The notes beneath the pieces were generated by a model that saw only the letters and a program-made list of their open reading frames with translations, ran no database searches and was not told the origin of the DNA. Of a stretch of DNA of 64,000 nt, positions 46,950 to 56,083 are shown piece by piece (position 1 is the first letter of the stretch; the number at the start of each line of letters is the position of its first letter). The position numbers and the translations under genes are program-made. The DNA is from Pseudomonas putida (GTDB taxonomy: Bacteria > Pseudomonadota > Gammaproteobacteria > Pseudomonadales > Pseudomonadaceae): positions 3,224,501 through 3,288,500 of the forward strand of contig CP124529.1 in the NCBI GenBank assembly GCA_029953615.1, in the 5' to 3' direction.

Positions 46950-47613
46950 GGTTTTCCAGGACATAGCCCATGCCTCGGATGGTGTGCAGCAACTTGTTGT
47001 CGAATGGCCCATCGAGCTTGGCGCGCAGGCGCTTGATCGCCACTTCGACGACATTGGCATCGCTGTCGAAATTGATGTCCCAGACCAGCTCGGCAATCGC
47101 CGTTTTCGACAGGATTTCGCCCTGCCGTCGGGCCAGCACGCTGAGCAGCGAGAATTCTTTGGCCGTCAGCTCCAGGCGCTGGCCCGCGCGCGTTACCTTG
47201 CGCGCCATCAGGTCGATGTTCAGGTCCCCCACCTGCACCTGCAGCGGTTCATGGTTGCTGCTACGGCGGGTCAGGGCGTGCAGGCGGGCGACCAGTTCGA
47301 GGAAGGAGAACGGCTTGCCCAGGTAGTCATCGGCACCCTCGCGCAGGCCATGGATACGGTCTTCGACCCGTTCGCGGGCGGTCAGCATGATCACTGGCGT
47401 CTGCTTGCGCGTGCGCAGGGCGCGCAGCACGCCATAACCGTCCAGGCCCGGCAGCATCACATCCAGCACGATCACCGCGTAATCACCTTCCAGGGCCAGG
47501 TGCAGGCCATCGATGCCGTCCCGCGCCAGGTCGACGGTAAAGCCCTGCTCGCTGAGGCCGCGGTGCAGGTAGTCGGCGGTTTTTTCTTCGTCTTCGATGA
47601 TCAGCACACGCAT
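46939..47613 (-). CDS. OmpR/CopR-type response regulator
   Basis: The 224-residue protein has a receiver (MRVLIIEDEEKTADYLHRGL; phosphoacceptor Asp in VIVLDVMLPGLDG at 51; KPFSFLEL) and an OmpR winged helix (LELTAKEFSLLSVLARRQGE, DSDANVVEVAIKRLRAKLD). This is the heavy-metal (CopR/CusR/IrlR) subgroup. It lies after the RND transporter and before its kinase on one strand, so it probably regulates the pump operon. The inducing signal is unknown. Confidence 0.93.
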   Translation of the reverse strand: MRVLIIEDEEKTADYLHRGLSEQGFTVDLARDGIDGLHLALEGDYAVIVLDVMLPGLDGYGVLRALRTRKQTPVIMLTARERVEDRIHGLREGADDYLGKPFSFLELVARLHALTRRSSNHEPLQVQVGDLNIDLMARKVTRAGQRLELTAKEFSLLSVLARRQGEILSKTAIAELVWDINFDSDANVVEVAIKRLRAKLDGPFDNKLLHTIRGMGYVLENRAG

Positions 47614-47622
47614 GGTCTTGTC

Positions 47623-50600
47623 CTAACTGGCACTGGGCGCCGCCACACGGGCGGCCTGGCGGCGGTGGAACAGGCGCTCCAGGGCCAAGTATATGACCGG
47701 GGTGGTGAACAGCGTCAGCGCCTGGCTCACCAGCAGGCCGCCAACCACAGCGATGCCCAGTGGCTGGCGCAGTTCCGCACCGGTGCCGAAGCCGAACATC
47801 AGCGGCAGCGCGCCGAGCAAGGCGGCCAGGGTAGTCATGATGATCGGGCGGAAGCGCGTCAGGCAGGCCTGGTGGATCGCCTGCTGCGGGGTCAGGCCCT
47901 GGCGGCGTTGGGCTTCGAGGGCGAAGTCGATCAGCAGGATGCCGTTTTTCTTGACGATGCCGATCAGCAGCACCACGCCGATCAGCCCCATGATGCTGAA
48001 GTCCTGGCCCATGGCCCACAGCAGAATCAGCGCGCCAAGGCCGGCCGAGGGCAGGGTGGAGATGATCGTCAGCGGGTGGACGAAGCTTTCGTACAGCACG
48101 CCGAGAATGATGTACACCGCCACCAGCGCAGCCAGGATCAGCCACGGCTGGCTCGACAGCGAGCTCTGGAAGGCCTGGGCCGCGCCCTGGAAGTTGCCGC
48201 TGATGGAATCGGGCATGCCCAGCTCGCGCTGGGTGCGCTCGAGGATGGTCACTGCATCGCCCAAGGCCACGCCAGGGGCCAGGTTGAACGACAGGTTGGC
48301 CGCCGGGAACAGGCCGTCGTGGCTGATCGACAGCGGCCCGGTACTGGGCGGCGCCACATGGGCCACTGCCGACAGCGGCACCATCTCGTTGGTCAATGGC
48401 GAGCGCAGGTAGAACAAGTTGAGGCTTTCGGCCTTGCCGCGCTGGCGGGCATCCAATTCGAGGATCACCTTGTACTGGTTGGTCTCGGTCTGGAATTCAC
48501 TGATCTGCCGCTGGCCGAAGGCGTCGTACAACGCCTGGTCGACGTCGGTGGTGGTCAGGCCGAAACGTGCCGCGGCCTGGCGGTCGATATCGATGCGGGT
48601 GACGCTGGCGCCCAGTTGCAGGTCGTTGGACAGGTCGCGGAACGCCGGGTTTTCCCGCAGGCGCTCGGTCAGGCGTTGGGTCCACAGGTTCAGTGCCATG
48701 CCGTCGTTGCTCTTGAGTACGTACTGGTACTGGGTGCGCGACGGGCCGGAGCTGAGGTTGATGTCCTGGCCGGCACGCATGTACAGGACAATGCCCGGCA
48801 CCTGGGCCAGCTTGGGCCGCAGCCGGTCGATCAGTTCGCTGGCGGAGACATCGCGTTCGCCACGCGGTTTCAGGGCGATCCAGAAGCGGCCGTTGGCGAT
48901 GGTCTGGTTGCTGCCGGTGACGCCCACCGAGTGCGAGAACGCGCGCACTGCCGGGTCGGCACCGATGATTTTTGCCAACGCCTGGTGCTTCTCGATCATC
49001 GAGGGGTAGGACACATCCGCCGCTGCCTCGCTGGTGCCGAGAATGAAGCCAGTGTCCTGCAGCGGAAAAAAGCCCTTGGGAATGGCCATGTAACCGAGCA
49101 CCGCCAGTGCCAGCGTCACGCCAAAGACGCCGAGGGTCAAACGCTGGTGGGCGAGGGCGCGGTCCAGGCCCTTTTCGTACCACCTGACCAGCCGTTCGCC
49201 GAAGCCATCCTTGTGCTCACTGGGCGGGCGGCGCATGAACAATGCGCACAGGGTTGGCGCCAGGGTCAGCGAAACCACCACCGAAATCAGGATGGTGGAC
49301 GTGGCGGTAAGGGCGAACTCCTTGAACAGCCGGCCGACCACGCCGCCCATGAACAACAGCGGGATGAACGCGGCGATCAGCGAGAAGCTGATCGACACCA
49401 CGGTGAAGCCGATTTCCCCGGCGCCCTTGAGCGCTGCCGTGCGGCTGTCGTCGCCGGCCTCCAGGTGACGGTGGATGTTTTCCACCACGACGATGGCATC
49501 GTCGACCACGAAGCCCACCGAGATGACGATGGCCACCAGGGTCAGGTTGTTCAGGCTGAAGCCGAAAACGTACATCAGCGCGCAGCTGGCGATCAGCGAC
49601 ACGCCGAGTACGCTGGACACCACCAGGGTCGCCGACCACTGGCGCAGGAACAGCGCCATCACCCCGATCACCAGGGCCACGGCGATCATCAGGGTCAGCT
49701 CCACTTCATGCAGCGAAGCACGGATGGTCTGGGTGCGGTCCTGAAGCACCGACACTTCGACCGAAGCTGGCAGCATCTGCTGCAGCTTTGGCAGGGCGGC
49801 CATTACCCGGTCCACGGTATCGACGATGTTGGCGCCGGGCTGGCGGAAGATCACCAGGTTCAGCCCTGGCTGGTCGCCGGACCAGGCTTTGACGTAGGCG
49901 TTCTCGGCGCCGTCGATCACCTTGGCCACGTCCCTCAGGTGCACCGGCGCACCGTCACGGTAGGAGACGATCAGCTGGGCGTAGTCGTCGGGGTGAAACA
50001 ACTGGTCGTTGGCGGCGATGGTCGACACGCTGTGCTCGCCGTACAGCGCTCCCTTTGCCAGGTTCAGGCTGGTCTGCTGGATGGCCTGGCGCAGGTCGGC
50101 CAGGGTCAGGCCGATGGCTGCCAGCTTCTCGGGTTGCGCCTGCACGCGGATCGCCGGGCGCAGTTGCCCGGTGATGTTGATCAGGCCCACCCCTTCGATC
50201 TGGCTCAGCTGGCGCGCCAGCAGGGTTTCGGCGTAGTCGCTGAGGTCGTTGCCGGGCATCTGGCTGGAGCTGACGGTCATCACCAGCACTGGGCTGTCGG
50301 CCGGGTTGACCTTGCGCCAGGTCGGCGGGTTGGGCAGGTCTTGCGGCAGGCGCGCAGTGGCGGTGTTGATTGCCGCCTGCACCTCCTGGGCGGCAGTGTC
50401 GATGTTCTTGTCGAGCGTGAACTGCAGGATCAGGGTGGTCGAGCCCAGCGCGCTGCTGCTGGTCATCTGGGTCATGCCGGGGATGGCGCTGAACTTGCAC
50501 CTCCAGCGGCGTGGCTACCGACGAAGCCATGGTTTCCGGGCTGGCGCCGGGCAGCTGGGCGGTGACCTGGATGGTCGGGAAGTCGGCTTCCGGCAGAGGG

Positions 50601-50716
50601 GCCACCGGCAGGCGAGGGAAGGCGATGGCCCCCAGCAGCACCAGGGCGAAGGTCAGCAGCAAGGTCGCGATGGGGTGGTCGATGCACCAGGCCGAAACAC
50701 CGTTGCGCGTGTTCAT
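47623..50716 (-). pseudogene. RND efflux transporter, broken by a +1 frameshift
   Basis: The start at 50716 ([20 protein letters not shown]..) overlaps the adaptor's stop as ATGA. Its frame fails after [10 protein letters not shown]. The remainder resumes in another frame ([20 protein letters not shown]..) and runs to 47623. The minus strand reads GTGCAAGTTCAGC near 50494; one A less gives [13 protein letters not shown], the expected continuation. The restored protein is about 1,030 residues with the usual RND features (SVGFVVDDAIVVVENI with the proton-relay Asp pair, TTLAALLGALPLMFG-like TM segments). It is of the MdtB/C-like proton-driven efflux type. As written it could not be made in one piece; sequence error is possible. 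Confidence 0.88.
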
Positions 50717-51897
50717 GGCTGGCTCCGGCGGTCGGCCATTTCCGAAGGAGCGGGGGCGTCGGGGGCCACTTCGACCCGTGAACCCGGCTTGAGCCGCGAC
50801 TGGCCGTCGAGCACCAGGCGCTCGCCCGGCTTGACCCCGGCAATGATGGTTTGCCCGCTGTCCTGGTATAGCACCTTGACCGGTACACTGGTGACCTTGT
50901 CACCGTCCAGGCGGTAGACGAAGTGCCCGTCGACACCGCGCTGTACCACCGGCGGCGGCACCACCAGGGCGTTTTCTTCCACGGCAGTAAGCAGGCGGAT
51001 GGTGACCAGTTGGCCCGGCCACAGGCGGCCGTCCTTGTTGTCGAACTCGGCTTTTACCCGAACGGTGCCGGTGGTGGCGGAAATCTGGTTGTCGATCAGT
51101 GCCAGGTGGCCTTCGCCTAACAGGCTGCGTTCGCCGTCGGCGTCCATGTAGGCCTGCACCGGTGCCGGGGTGGGCGCCTTCAGCAGGCTCTGCAGGGTCG
51201 GCAGCATTTGCTGCGGCAGCGCGAATTCGACGGCGATCGGGTCGATCTGGGTAACGCTGAACAGGCTGCGGGTATCGCTGGTACGCACCAGGTTGCCGGT
51301 GTCGACATTGCGGATTCCCACCCGGCCGGTAACTGGCGAGCGGATTTGCGTGTACGAAAGCTGCACCTCGGCATTGGCGATGGCCGCCTGGTTGCCCTTT
51401 ACCGTGGCTTGCAGGCGGTTGACCAAGGCCTGCTGCTGGTCGAGGGTCTGCTTCGACACGCCGTTGTCGGTACTCAACAGGCGGTAGCGCTGCAGGTCGA
51501 CATTGGCGACCTGGATCTGCGCCTGGCTCTGGCCGAGTTCGGCACGAGTCTGATCGAGGCTGGCGCGGATGGCTCGGTCGTCGAGGGTGGCCAGCAGGTC
51601 CCCTTCCTTCACCCACTGGCCTTCCTTGACCAGCACCTGGGTCAGTACCCCCTCCACTTGCGGGCGCACCTCGACGCTGTGCAGCGACAGCACCGAACCG
51701 ATGGCGCTGGCATAGTGCGGCACGTTCTGCTGGACAACACTGACCACGCGCACCGGGACGGCGGTTTGCGCGCGGGCGGCAGGTGCTGGCTGGCGCTGGC
51801 CGAACCAGATGCCCGCTACCGCCAGGACCAGGAGTGCCAGGGCGGCGAGGATGACAGGGCGGGACGGACGTCGCATCGGTGCGGGCACCTTGGCCAT
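50713..51897 (-). CDS. RND periplasmic adaptor (membrane fusion protein)
   Basis: The 394-residue protein has an N-terminal membrane anchor ([20 protein letters not shown]), a lipoyl half-motif [20 protein letters not shown], a helical hairpin (about 110-175), the second lipoyl half ([20 protein letters not shown]) and beta-barrel domains ([20 protein letters not shown]). It links an inner-membrane RND pump to an outer-membrane channel. It is the first gene of adaptor-RND-regulator-kinase; no outer-membrane channel gene is in the operon. Confidence 0.93.
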   Translation of the reverse strand: MAKVPAPMRRPSRPVILAALALLVLAVAGIWFGQRQPAPAARAQTAVPVRVVSVVQQNVPHYASAIGSVLSLHSVEVRPQVEGVLTQVLVKEGQWVKEGDLLATLDDRAIRASLDQTRAELGQSQAQIQVANVDLQRYRLLSTDNGVSKQTLDQQQALVNRLQATVKGNQAAIANAEVQLSYTQIRSPVTGRVGIRNVDTGNLVRTSDTRSLFSVTQIDPIAVEFALPQQMLPTLQSLLKAPTPAPVQAYMDADGERSLLGEGHLALIDNQISATTGTVRVKAEFDNKDGRLWPGQLVTIRLLTAVEENALVVPPPVVQRGVDGHFVYRLDGDKVTSVPVKVLYQDSGQTIIAGVKPGERLVLDGQSRLKPGSRVEVAPDAPAPSEMADRRSQP

Positions 51898-52003
51898 TGG
51901 TGAGGAAAGAGGGCTGTAGTCAACTTTATAGTCCCCGAACCGGGTCGGCAGCGTGACCGCTGGCTGACAGCACTGTCAGTTTCGTGGCATGCGAACGGCG
52001 ACC

Positions 52004-52092
52004 CCTGTGGGAGCGGGCATGCCCGCGAAGAATACAACGCGGTGGATGGCACCGGCTGCGCCGGTGTTCGCGGGCACGCCCGCTCCCACAGG
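52004..52092. repeat. REP pair with composite spacer
   Basis: The same design as 42136: GCGGG-class copies around GCGGTGGATGGCACCGGC..GCCGGTGTTCGCGGG. Confidence 0.88.
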
Positions 52093-52145
52093 GGACGCGG
52101 CAGGCTTTGGTTCCTTAGCAAGGCAGTTGCCTTGCAAAGGCATAG

Positions 52146-52880
52146 CTAGAAGCTGATAAAGGCGTAATACACCGGGGGCTCGTTGGTGGTGCGCAATCCA
52201 TGTTCCTGCAAGCTCGTCACCAGCGCCTCATCCTCCACATGCAGGGTCCACTGCGCCCGGGCATTCTCCGGAACCTGCGCCAAAGCTGCAGCAAACGCCC
52301 CCATGTCCGGCAGATAGGCAGTAAACCCGTTGCCCTTGAGCGCACTGGTGGTCATCCCCAGCGCCTGGCACACCGCTACCTTGGCGGCGATGTCATCGCG
52401 GTCGGCCTGGCGCGAGGCCTGCACCAGCGCCTCTAGCCCGGCATCGACCAGTTGCGTGCCGTGAATCAGCTCCGGCCCCTGCTGCCAGGCTTGCGGCGGG
52501 CAGTCCTTGCTGTCTGGCCGCAGCGGGATATGCGGGTTGATTTCCACCGGGTAGATGCGACAGACCAGCGGCCGTTGGTCGTAGATGGTACACAGGTCGT
52601 TGTCGTCGAGGTTGCGGCAGCGCCCGGGGTTGAACGCGGCAAAAGTCACCGATACACGTGCCTCGCTGTCGCCGCAGGGCACGGGATGGGAACGACGCAG
52701 CACATGATCACGTTGTTCTACCGGCATGCCAGGCCCGTCTACCACGAAGGCTTCGATCAGCACCACCACCTGGCCGGCGTTGTCCGCCCAGCGACGCGCC
52801 TCGGCCAGGGTCAAGGGCACGTGGTGGCCGGTGCAGCACTTGCCGCAGCCGGTACAGGCGAAACGCAGGTTGTCGGTCAC
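52146..52880 (-). CDS. YkgJ-family cysteine-cluster protein
   Basis: The GTG at 52880 overlaps the upstream stop (GTGA) and gives 244 residues beginning VTDNLRFACTGCGKCCTGHH; the ATG at 52898 would add six residues. The family motif CxxCxxCC is CTGCGKCC; later Cys residues in CGDSEA, GRCRNL, LCTIY, LVCRIYP and KDCPP complete a probable Fe-S or zinc cluster. YkgJ proteins are of uncertain function. Translational coupling to the small secreted protein is suggested by the overlap. Confidence 0.78.
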   Translation of the reverse strand: MTDNLRFACTGCGKCCTGHHVPLTLAEARRWADNAGQVVVLIEAFVVDGPGMPVEQRDHVLRRSHPVPCGDSEARVSVTFAAFNPGRCRNLDDNDLCTIYDQRPLVCRIYPVEINPHIPLRPDSKDCPPQAWQQGPELIHGTQLVDAGLEALVQASRQADRDDIAAKVAVCQALGMTTSALKGNGFTAYLPDMGAFAAALAQVPENARAQWTLHVEDEALVTSLQEHGLRTTNEPPVYYAFISF

Positions 52881-53188
52881 TTGGCTTCCGGACTCCATTC
52901 GCTGACGAAGGCACGCTGGTGCTGGCGGTCGTACAGGCACAGTTCGGTACCGGTGCGATGCTGCATGTGTTTCTGTGGGTAGACGCCTTCGATCAGCAGG
53001 GCGCTCATGCCCACCTGGTCATCGAACTCGGCGGGCTTGCTGCGGGCGTGGGCGTCCTTGAACTGGCTGGCGGCCAGGCAAGCCTTGAGCATCTGCTGGC
53101 GCTGCTCGTTCCAGGCCTGGCTGCTGGAGGCCTGGGCGATACCGCTGACGAGGGCGCAAGTGAACAGGATAGAACTGAGAAACTTCAT
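52877..53188 (-). CDS. Small exported protein of unknown function
   Basis: The ATG at 53188 (MKFLSSILFTCALVSGIAQA) gives 103 residues with a signal peptide cleaved near SGIAQA. The mature part has two Cys (LKACLAAS and ELCLYD) that could pair. It overlaps the YkgJ-type gene by four bases (GTGA). Family not recognised. Confidence 0.72.
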   Translation of the reverse strand: MKFLSSILFTCALVSGIAQASSSQAWNEQRQQMLKACLAASQFKDAHARSKPAEFDDQVGMSALLIEGVYPQKHMQHRTGTELCLYDRQHQRAFVSEWSPEAK

Positions 53189-53276
53189 ACGCGATTCCGG
53201 CAAATTACTTGCGAGGGGCGCGAATTATGCCCGACTCGCCCCCGGCGGCAAGCCGGGGAGTTTGTCTCCGAATATA

Positions 53277-54176
53277 TCAGCGCTCGGCGAACGCCACGGC
53301 GCGCGCCGCCACCACCAGACAATCGGTCAGCTCCGGCGAGGAGAACTTGGTGAGGATGGCATTGGCTCCGGCCTGGGTCGCCTTTTCTCCGCTCATGGCG
53401 CTGTCCAGCGAGGTATGGAGCAGTATGTACAGGTGCTGGAAGTCGGGGGTTTCGCGCAGGGTGCGGGTGAAGGCGTAGCCGTCCATTTCGCTCATTTCGA
53501 TGTCGGAAACGACCACGTTGATTTCCTGCGCGGTGCCTTGCAGTTCCAGCAACACGTTGATGGCGTCCTTGGCGCTGCGCGCAGTGTGGCATTCGATGCC
53601 GAGGTTGCGCAGGGTGTGCACTGACTGCTGCAGGGCCACCAGGCTATCGTCCACCACCAGGATGTTGGCGGCGGCCAGCAGGCTGATGTCTTCGTCGTTC
53701 AGGGTGTGGTGAGACGGCTCGGGCACCGGGGGAGCGATGGCGTGGATGACTTTTTCGATGTCCAGTACTTGCACCAGGGTGTTGTCGACCCGGGTTACGC
53801 CGGTGATGAACGAGCGGTTGCCCGAGCCGTAGGGTGGTGGTTTGATGTCGGTGCTCAGGCAATGCACGATGCGGCTGACCGCCTGCACATGCAGGCCCTG
53901 GCGCGAGCGGCTGATCTCGGTGACGATCAGGCAGCCACCATCCGGATCGGCCAGCGGCCGTTCGCCGATGGCGCGGGACAGGTCGATGACTGACAGCGAG
54001 TTGCCGCGCAGGGTCGCCACGCCTTTCACGTGGGGGTGCGATTCGGGCAGTTTGGTCAGCGCTGGGCAGGGGATGATCTCGCTGACCTTGAGCAGGTTGA
54101 TTGCCATCAACTTGCCGCTGCGCAGGGTGAACAGCAGCAGGGACAGCGAGTCCGCGCGAGCATTTTGCGTGGCCAT
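53277..54176 (-). CDS. cheV: Chemotaxis protein CheV
   Basis: The 299-residue protein has a CheW-like domain (about 10-155; LLLFTLRSGKLMAINLLKVS, VKGVATLRGNSLSVIDLSRA) and a receiver domain (about 168-299) with the DD pair in ILVVDDSLVA, phosphoacceptor in VVVSDIEMSEMDGY and ILTKFSSPELTD. CheV couples chemoreceptors to CheA and adapts the signal by phosphorylation. It stands alone between a REP-bounded gene and the YkgJ operon. Pseudomonads carry several paralogues, so the number is not assigned. Confidence 0.9.
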   Translation of the reverse strand: MATQNARADSLSLLLFTLRSGKLMAINLLKVSEIIPCPALTKLPESHPHVKGVATLRGNSLSVIDLSRAIGERPLADPDGGCLIVTEISRSRQGLHVQAVSRIVHCLSTDIKPPPYGSGNRSFITGVTRVDNTLVQVLDIEKVIHAIAPPVPEPSHHTLNDEDISLLAAANILVVDDSLVALQQSVHTLRNLGIECHTARSAKDAINVLLELQGTAQEINVVVSDIEMSEMDGYAFTRTLRETPDFQHLYILLHTSLDSAMSGEKATQAGANAILTKFSSPELTDCLVVAARAVAFAER

Positions 54177-54269
54177 GGTGACCTTCGTGGGGAACAGGGG
54201 ATAACCGGTTATCGGCCTGTTTGGGTCGGGCTTTAGTCATTTTGCACAGTGCCAGGGAATGCGTGGGCC

Positions 54270-54360
54270 CCTGTGGGAGCGGGCGCGCCCGCGAAGGCTT
54301 CGACGCGCTGCATGGCACCGGCTCTGCCGGTGTTCGCGGGCGCGCCCGCTCCCACAGGGG
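54270..54360. repeat. REP pair with composite spacer
   Basis: The third copy of the composite design: CTGCATGGCACCGGCTCTGC then CGGTGTTCGCGGGC, with GCGGG-class arms. Confidence 0.88.
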
Positions 54361-54375
54361 CGCCGCCGTTTCAGC

Positions 54376-55929
54376 TCAGCGCAGGCCCAGCCGACGGGCG
54401 AGGCGGCTAAGGTTGGCGCGGTCCAGCCCCAGCTCCCGGGCAGCCGCTGCCCAGTTTTCTTCGTGCCGCTGCAGGCAGGCCTCGATAATCTGGCGCTGGT
54501 AGTCGTCGACGGCTTCGCGCAGCCCTCCTTCGCATAGCGGTGCCGCCGGCAAGGGCACGGCAGGGGAGGGCGGGGTGCCGGGCGTTGTCGTTGCGCGCAG
54601 GTCCAGGTCGACGGCCGCCAGGGTGAGGATGCGGGGCCGGTCGGCATGTTGGCCCAGTGCCTTGAGCGCCGAGCGACCGATCAGGTGCTCCAGTTCACGC
54701 ACGTTGCCCGGCCAGTCGTAGGCCAGCAGCGCGGCCTGGGCCTCGCTGCTCAGGCGCAGGCTGTTCAGCCCCAGGCGCGAACGGTTCTGTTCGAGGAAGT
54801 AGCCGGCCAACAGCAGCACATCTCGCCCACGCTCGCGCAACGGTGGCACATGCAGTGGGTACACGCTGAGGCGGTGATAGAAGTCGGCGCGGAAGTTGCC
54901 AGTGCGTACTTCTGCTGCCAGGTCGCGGTTGGTGGCGGCGATCAGGCGCACATCCACCCGGTGTTCACGGTCCGAGCCCAGGCGCTGCAACTGGCCGCTC
55001 TGCAGTACGCGCAAGAGCTTGGCCTGCACCGCCAACGGCAGTTCACCCACTTCGTCGAGGAACAGGGTGCCGCCATTGGCCAGCTCGAACTTGCCGCGGC
55101 GCTCGCCATGGGCGCCGGTGAAGGCGCCGCGCACATGGCCGAACAGTTCGCTTTCCACCAGGGTGTCAGGCAGGGCGGCACAGTTGAGGCTGACCAATGG
55201 TTTGTCGGCGCGGTTGCTGGCCTGGTGCAAGGCCTGGGCCACCAACTCCTTGCCGACGCCGGTCTCACCGGTGATCAGCACGGTCAGGTCGCTGCCACCG
55301 ACCAGGCGGATTTCCTCCACCAGGCGCTTGTGTGCAGGGCTCTGGCCAATCAGCTCCCTGTCCTGGCCGCTGGCCTGGCGGTAGATCTCCGCGCGGCGGT
55401 GTTCGTCTTCCGCGCGCAGGGCCAGGTGTTCGATGCGCTCGGCCACGGTGACCGTGGCAGCGGCCAGGCTGGCGAAGGCCTGCAGGGCGCCCAGCTCCAG
55501 GCTCTGGAACTGCCCCGGGGTGAGGGCGTCGAGGGTTACCAGGCCCCAAGGGCGCTCGTCGACCATCAACGGGCAGCCCATGCAATCATGGACTTCCAGG
55601 TTGGCATCAGGGGCGTTGACCAGGCCGTCGTAAGGGTCGGGCAGCCCGGAATCGCTGGCGAAGCGGGTGGGTTCCGGGCTGCTGAGCAGGATCTGGAAAC
55701 GTGGGTGCTCGCTGACCCGGAAGCGCCGGCCCAAGGTATCGGGGCTCAGGCCGTCCACTGCCAGCGGCACCAGCCACTCGCCGTCCAGGCGCAGCAGCGC
55801 GGCGGCATCGCAGGGCAGCAACCCACGCATGGCCTGCAGCAGGCGGCGATAGCGTTCCTGGTCGGGCAGGTCGCGTGACAGGTCGCTGACCAGCGGCAGC
55901 AGGGTGGTGAGCAGCGGTTTTGTGGTCAT
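54376..55929 (-). CDS. norR: NorR/FhpR-type sigma54 activator of nitric oxide detoxification
   Basis: The 517-residue protein has an N-terminal GAF domain (about 20-170) that in NorR binds non-haem iron and senses NO, a AAA+ domain with Walker A GETGVGKE, the sigma54 contact loop GAFTGA, Walker B GGTLFLDEVGEL, and a C-terminal Fis-type HTH (ENWAAAARELGLDRANLSRL). It is divergent from hmp, and GT-N7-AC sites lie between. In P. aeruginosa the equivalent FhpR activates fhp. Confidence 0.92.
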   Translation of the reverse strand: MTTKPLLTTLLPLVSDLSRDLPDQERYRRLLQAMRGLLPCDAAALLRLDGEWLVPLAVDGLSPDTLGRRFRVSEHPRFQILLSSPEPTRFASDSGLPDPYDGLVNAPDANLEVHDCMGCPLMVDERPWGLVTLDALTPGQFQSLELGALQAFASLAAATVTVAERIEHLALRAEDEHRRAEIYRQASGQDRELIGQSPAHKRLVEEIRLVGGSDLTVLITGETGVGKELVAQALHQASNRADKPLVSLNCAALPDTLVESELFGHVRGAFTGAHGERRGKFELANGGTLFLDEVGELPLAVQAKLLRVLQSGQLQRLGSDREHRVDVRLIAATNRDLAAEVRTGNFRADFYHRLSVYPLHVPPLRERGRDVLLLAGYFLEQNRSRLGLNSLRLSSEAQAALLAYDWPGNVRELEHLIGRSALKALGQHADRPRILTLAAVDLDLRATTTPGTPPSPAVPLPAAPLCEGGLREAVDDYQRQIIEACLQRHEENWAAAARELGLDRANLSRLARRLGLR

Positions 55930-55943
55930 ATGGACTCCCGTTA

Positions 55944-55954
55944 GTCGATTTGAC
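55944..55954. promoter_or_regulatory. NorR-type enhancer site 1
   Basis: GTCGATTTGAC fits GT-N7-AC, the NorR core. It sits within TAGTC..GACTA. Confidence 0.65.
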
Positions 55955-55969
55955 TATACGTCGAGGTGG

Positions 55970-55980
55970 GTCGTTTTGAC
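55970..55980. promoter_or_regulatory. NorR-type enhancer site 2
   Basis: GTCGTTTTGAC fits GT-N7-AC and differs from site 1 by one base. The centres are 26 bases apart. It merges with TTGACA/TGTCAA around 55977-55995. Confidence 0.65.
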
Positions 55981-56021
55981 ATGACCTGTGTCAAACCCCT
56001 GATTTTGCTGCTGATAAAAGT

Positions 56022-56037
56022 TGGCACGATTGCTGTA
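56022..56037 (+). promoter_or_regulatory. sigma54-like promoter of hmp
   Basis: TGGCACGATTGCTGTA keeps the -24 TGGCAC but ends CTGTA where TTGCA is usual, so the -12 GC is GT. Confidence 0.5.
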
Positions 56038-56083
56038 ACAGCCGTGGCAGTCATTTGAAGCCACAGGCTCAGGAGTTGTTGCA

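Noticed and set aside
46705..50565. A 1,286-codon open frame antisense to the efflux operon
   Set aside because: It is low-complexity His/Gln/Gly-rich, spans a kinase, a regulator and a transporter on the other strand, and has no domain. It is a by-product of GC-rich codon use.
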